Source: Nocardioidaceae bacterium
GTDB taxonomy: Bacteria; Actinomycetota; Actinomycetes; Propionibacteriales; Nocardioidaceae
Assembly (NCBI GenBank): GCA_020438665.1
Contig: JAGQUE010000168.1
Span: 1 to 6,386 of the forward strand
Direction: 5' to 3'
DNA: 6,386 bases
Shown: in pieces, positions 6,193 through 6,386 of the stretch
How positions within the stretch are numbered: position 1 is the stretch's first letter
How the letters are laid out: every line of letters begins with the position of its first letter
Notes under the pieces: model-generated
Database searches by the model: none
The model's input: the letters and a program-made list of their open reading frames with translations, nothing else
Told to the model about the DNA's origin: nothing
Position numbers and translations under genes: made by a program

Positions 6193-6220
6193 CAAAGACC
6201 TCTTTGCAACGACTTCTTTG
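6193..6220. promoter_or_regulatory. Predicted ArsR-family operator with three half-sites
   Basis: An inverted repeat CAAAGA-CC-TCTTTG (6193-6206; six-base arms) is followed by a third copy of the half-site, TCTTTG at 6215-6220. The first and third copies also pair as ACAAAGA and TCTTTGT (6192-6198 and 6215-6221). This AT-rich patch stands out in the surrounding GC-rich DNA, overlaps the predicted -35 and fills the -35/-10 spacer, just where a repressor would block polymerase. The simplest inference is autoregulation by the adjacent ArsR-type protein. Confidence 0.55.
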
Positions 6221-6231
6221 TGGTCTAGGCT
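6204..6231 (+). promoter_or_regulatory. Leaderless promoter of the ArsR-type regulator
   Basis: A -35 TTGCAA (6204-6209) and a -10 TAGGCT (6226-6231) are spaced by 16 bases. The -10 ends six bases before the ATG at 6238, so transcription would begin at or next to the A of the start codon. No Shine-Dalgarno is present, which agrees with a leaderless message, common in actinobacteria. Confidence 0.6.
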
Positions 6232-6237
6232 GGCGAT

Positions 6238-6386
6238 ATGGATCGCACCTCAGCCGTCTCCCCCGACCCGGCCGGCCTCAAGGCGCTCGCCCACCCCGTC
6301 CGGCTGCGCATGCTCGGGATGCTGCGCATCGACGGCCCCGCGACGGCGACCTCGCTCGCCGAGCGGCTGGGCCTCAACAGCGGCGC
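6238..6386 (+). CDS. ArsR-type winged-helix transcriptional regulator (3' end outside window)
   Basis: Only the first 49 codons are inside the window. The protein opens with LKALAHPVRLRMLGMLR (14-30), the typical first helices of an ArsR/SmtB-type winged-helix repressor, followed by GPATATSLAERLGLNSG (33-49), the start of the helix-turn-helix. The ELCVCDL-type metal-binding motif of ArsR/SmtB metal sensors is absent: the equivalent stretch has no Cys or His, so it is probably not a metal sensor of that kind. Relatives with this LAHPVRL / GPATAT / LGLNSG pattern are, as I recall, often next to transporters, but what follows here cannot be seen. ATG at 6238 is the first possible start and fits a leaderless promoter. 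It probably controls itself through the inverted repeat just upstream. Confidence 0.85.
   Translation, partial: MDRTSAVSPDPAGLKALAHPVRLRMLGMLRIDGPATATSLAERLGLNSG

Overview
The window is chromosomal DNA from a high-GC Gram-positive actinobacterium. The evidence is heavy third-position G/C, actinobacterial -10 boxes (TAGGGT, TAGGCT), probable leaderless starts, GTG starts and T-less GC-rich terminator hairpins. The protein families fit a soil or water member of the Micrococcales or Propionibacteriales, but the genus cannot be fixed from sequence alone.

Layout from left to right. (1) A small MmcQ/YjbR-family protein (+) runs tail to tail into an HpcH/HpaI-type aldolase (-); their stop codons share four bases. 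(2) A divergent intergenic region of about 230 bp carries a promoter and an operator-like inverted repeat. (3) A secreted CpdB-type 2',3'-cyclic phosphodiesterase/3'-nucleotidase (+) follows. (4) It converges on a large GC hairpin and then on a complete membrane chemoreceptor (-; Cache sensor, HAMP, MCP signalling domain). (5) Upstream of the chemoreceptor, also on the minus strand, lies a small secreted protein of unknown function. (6) Divergent from that is a SnoaL/NTF2-like protein (+) closed by a terminator hairpin. (7) The window ends inside the start of an ArsR-type winged-helix repressor (+), which has a leaderless promoter overlapped by an inverted-repeat operator.

The genes form no obvious pathway. 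They look like single-gene transcription units with ordinary housekeeping or accessory roles: nucleotide scavenging outside the cell, chemotaxis sensing, aldol cleavage in carbon catabolism and a local regulator. No mobile element, CRISPR array, rRNA or tRNA gene was seen, and I do not see a clear undescribed multi-gene system. The signals most worth a second look are small: the ArsR operator and a shared octamer in a neighbouring promoter region, an inverted repeat at the predicted start of the nucleotidase transcript, an atypical Cache pocket in the chemoreceptor, an uncharacterised secreted protein family, and a strong context-dependent use of the Tyr codon TAT across all the genes.
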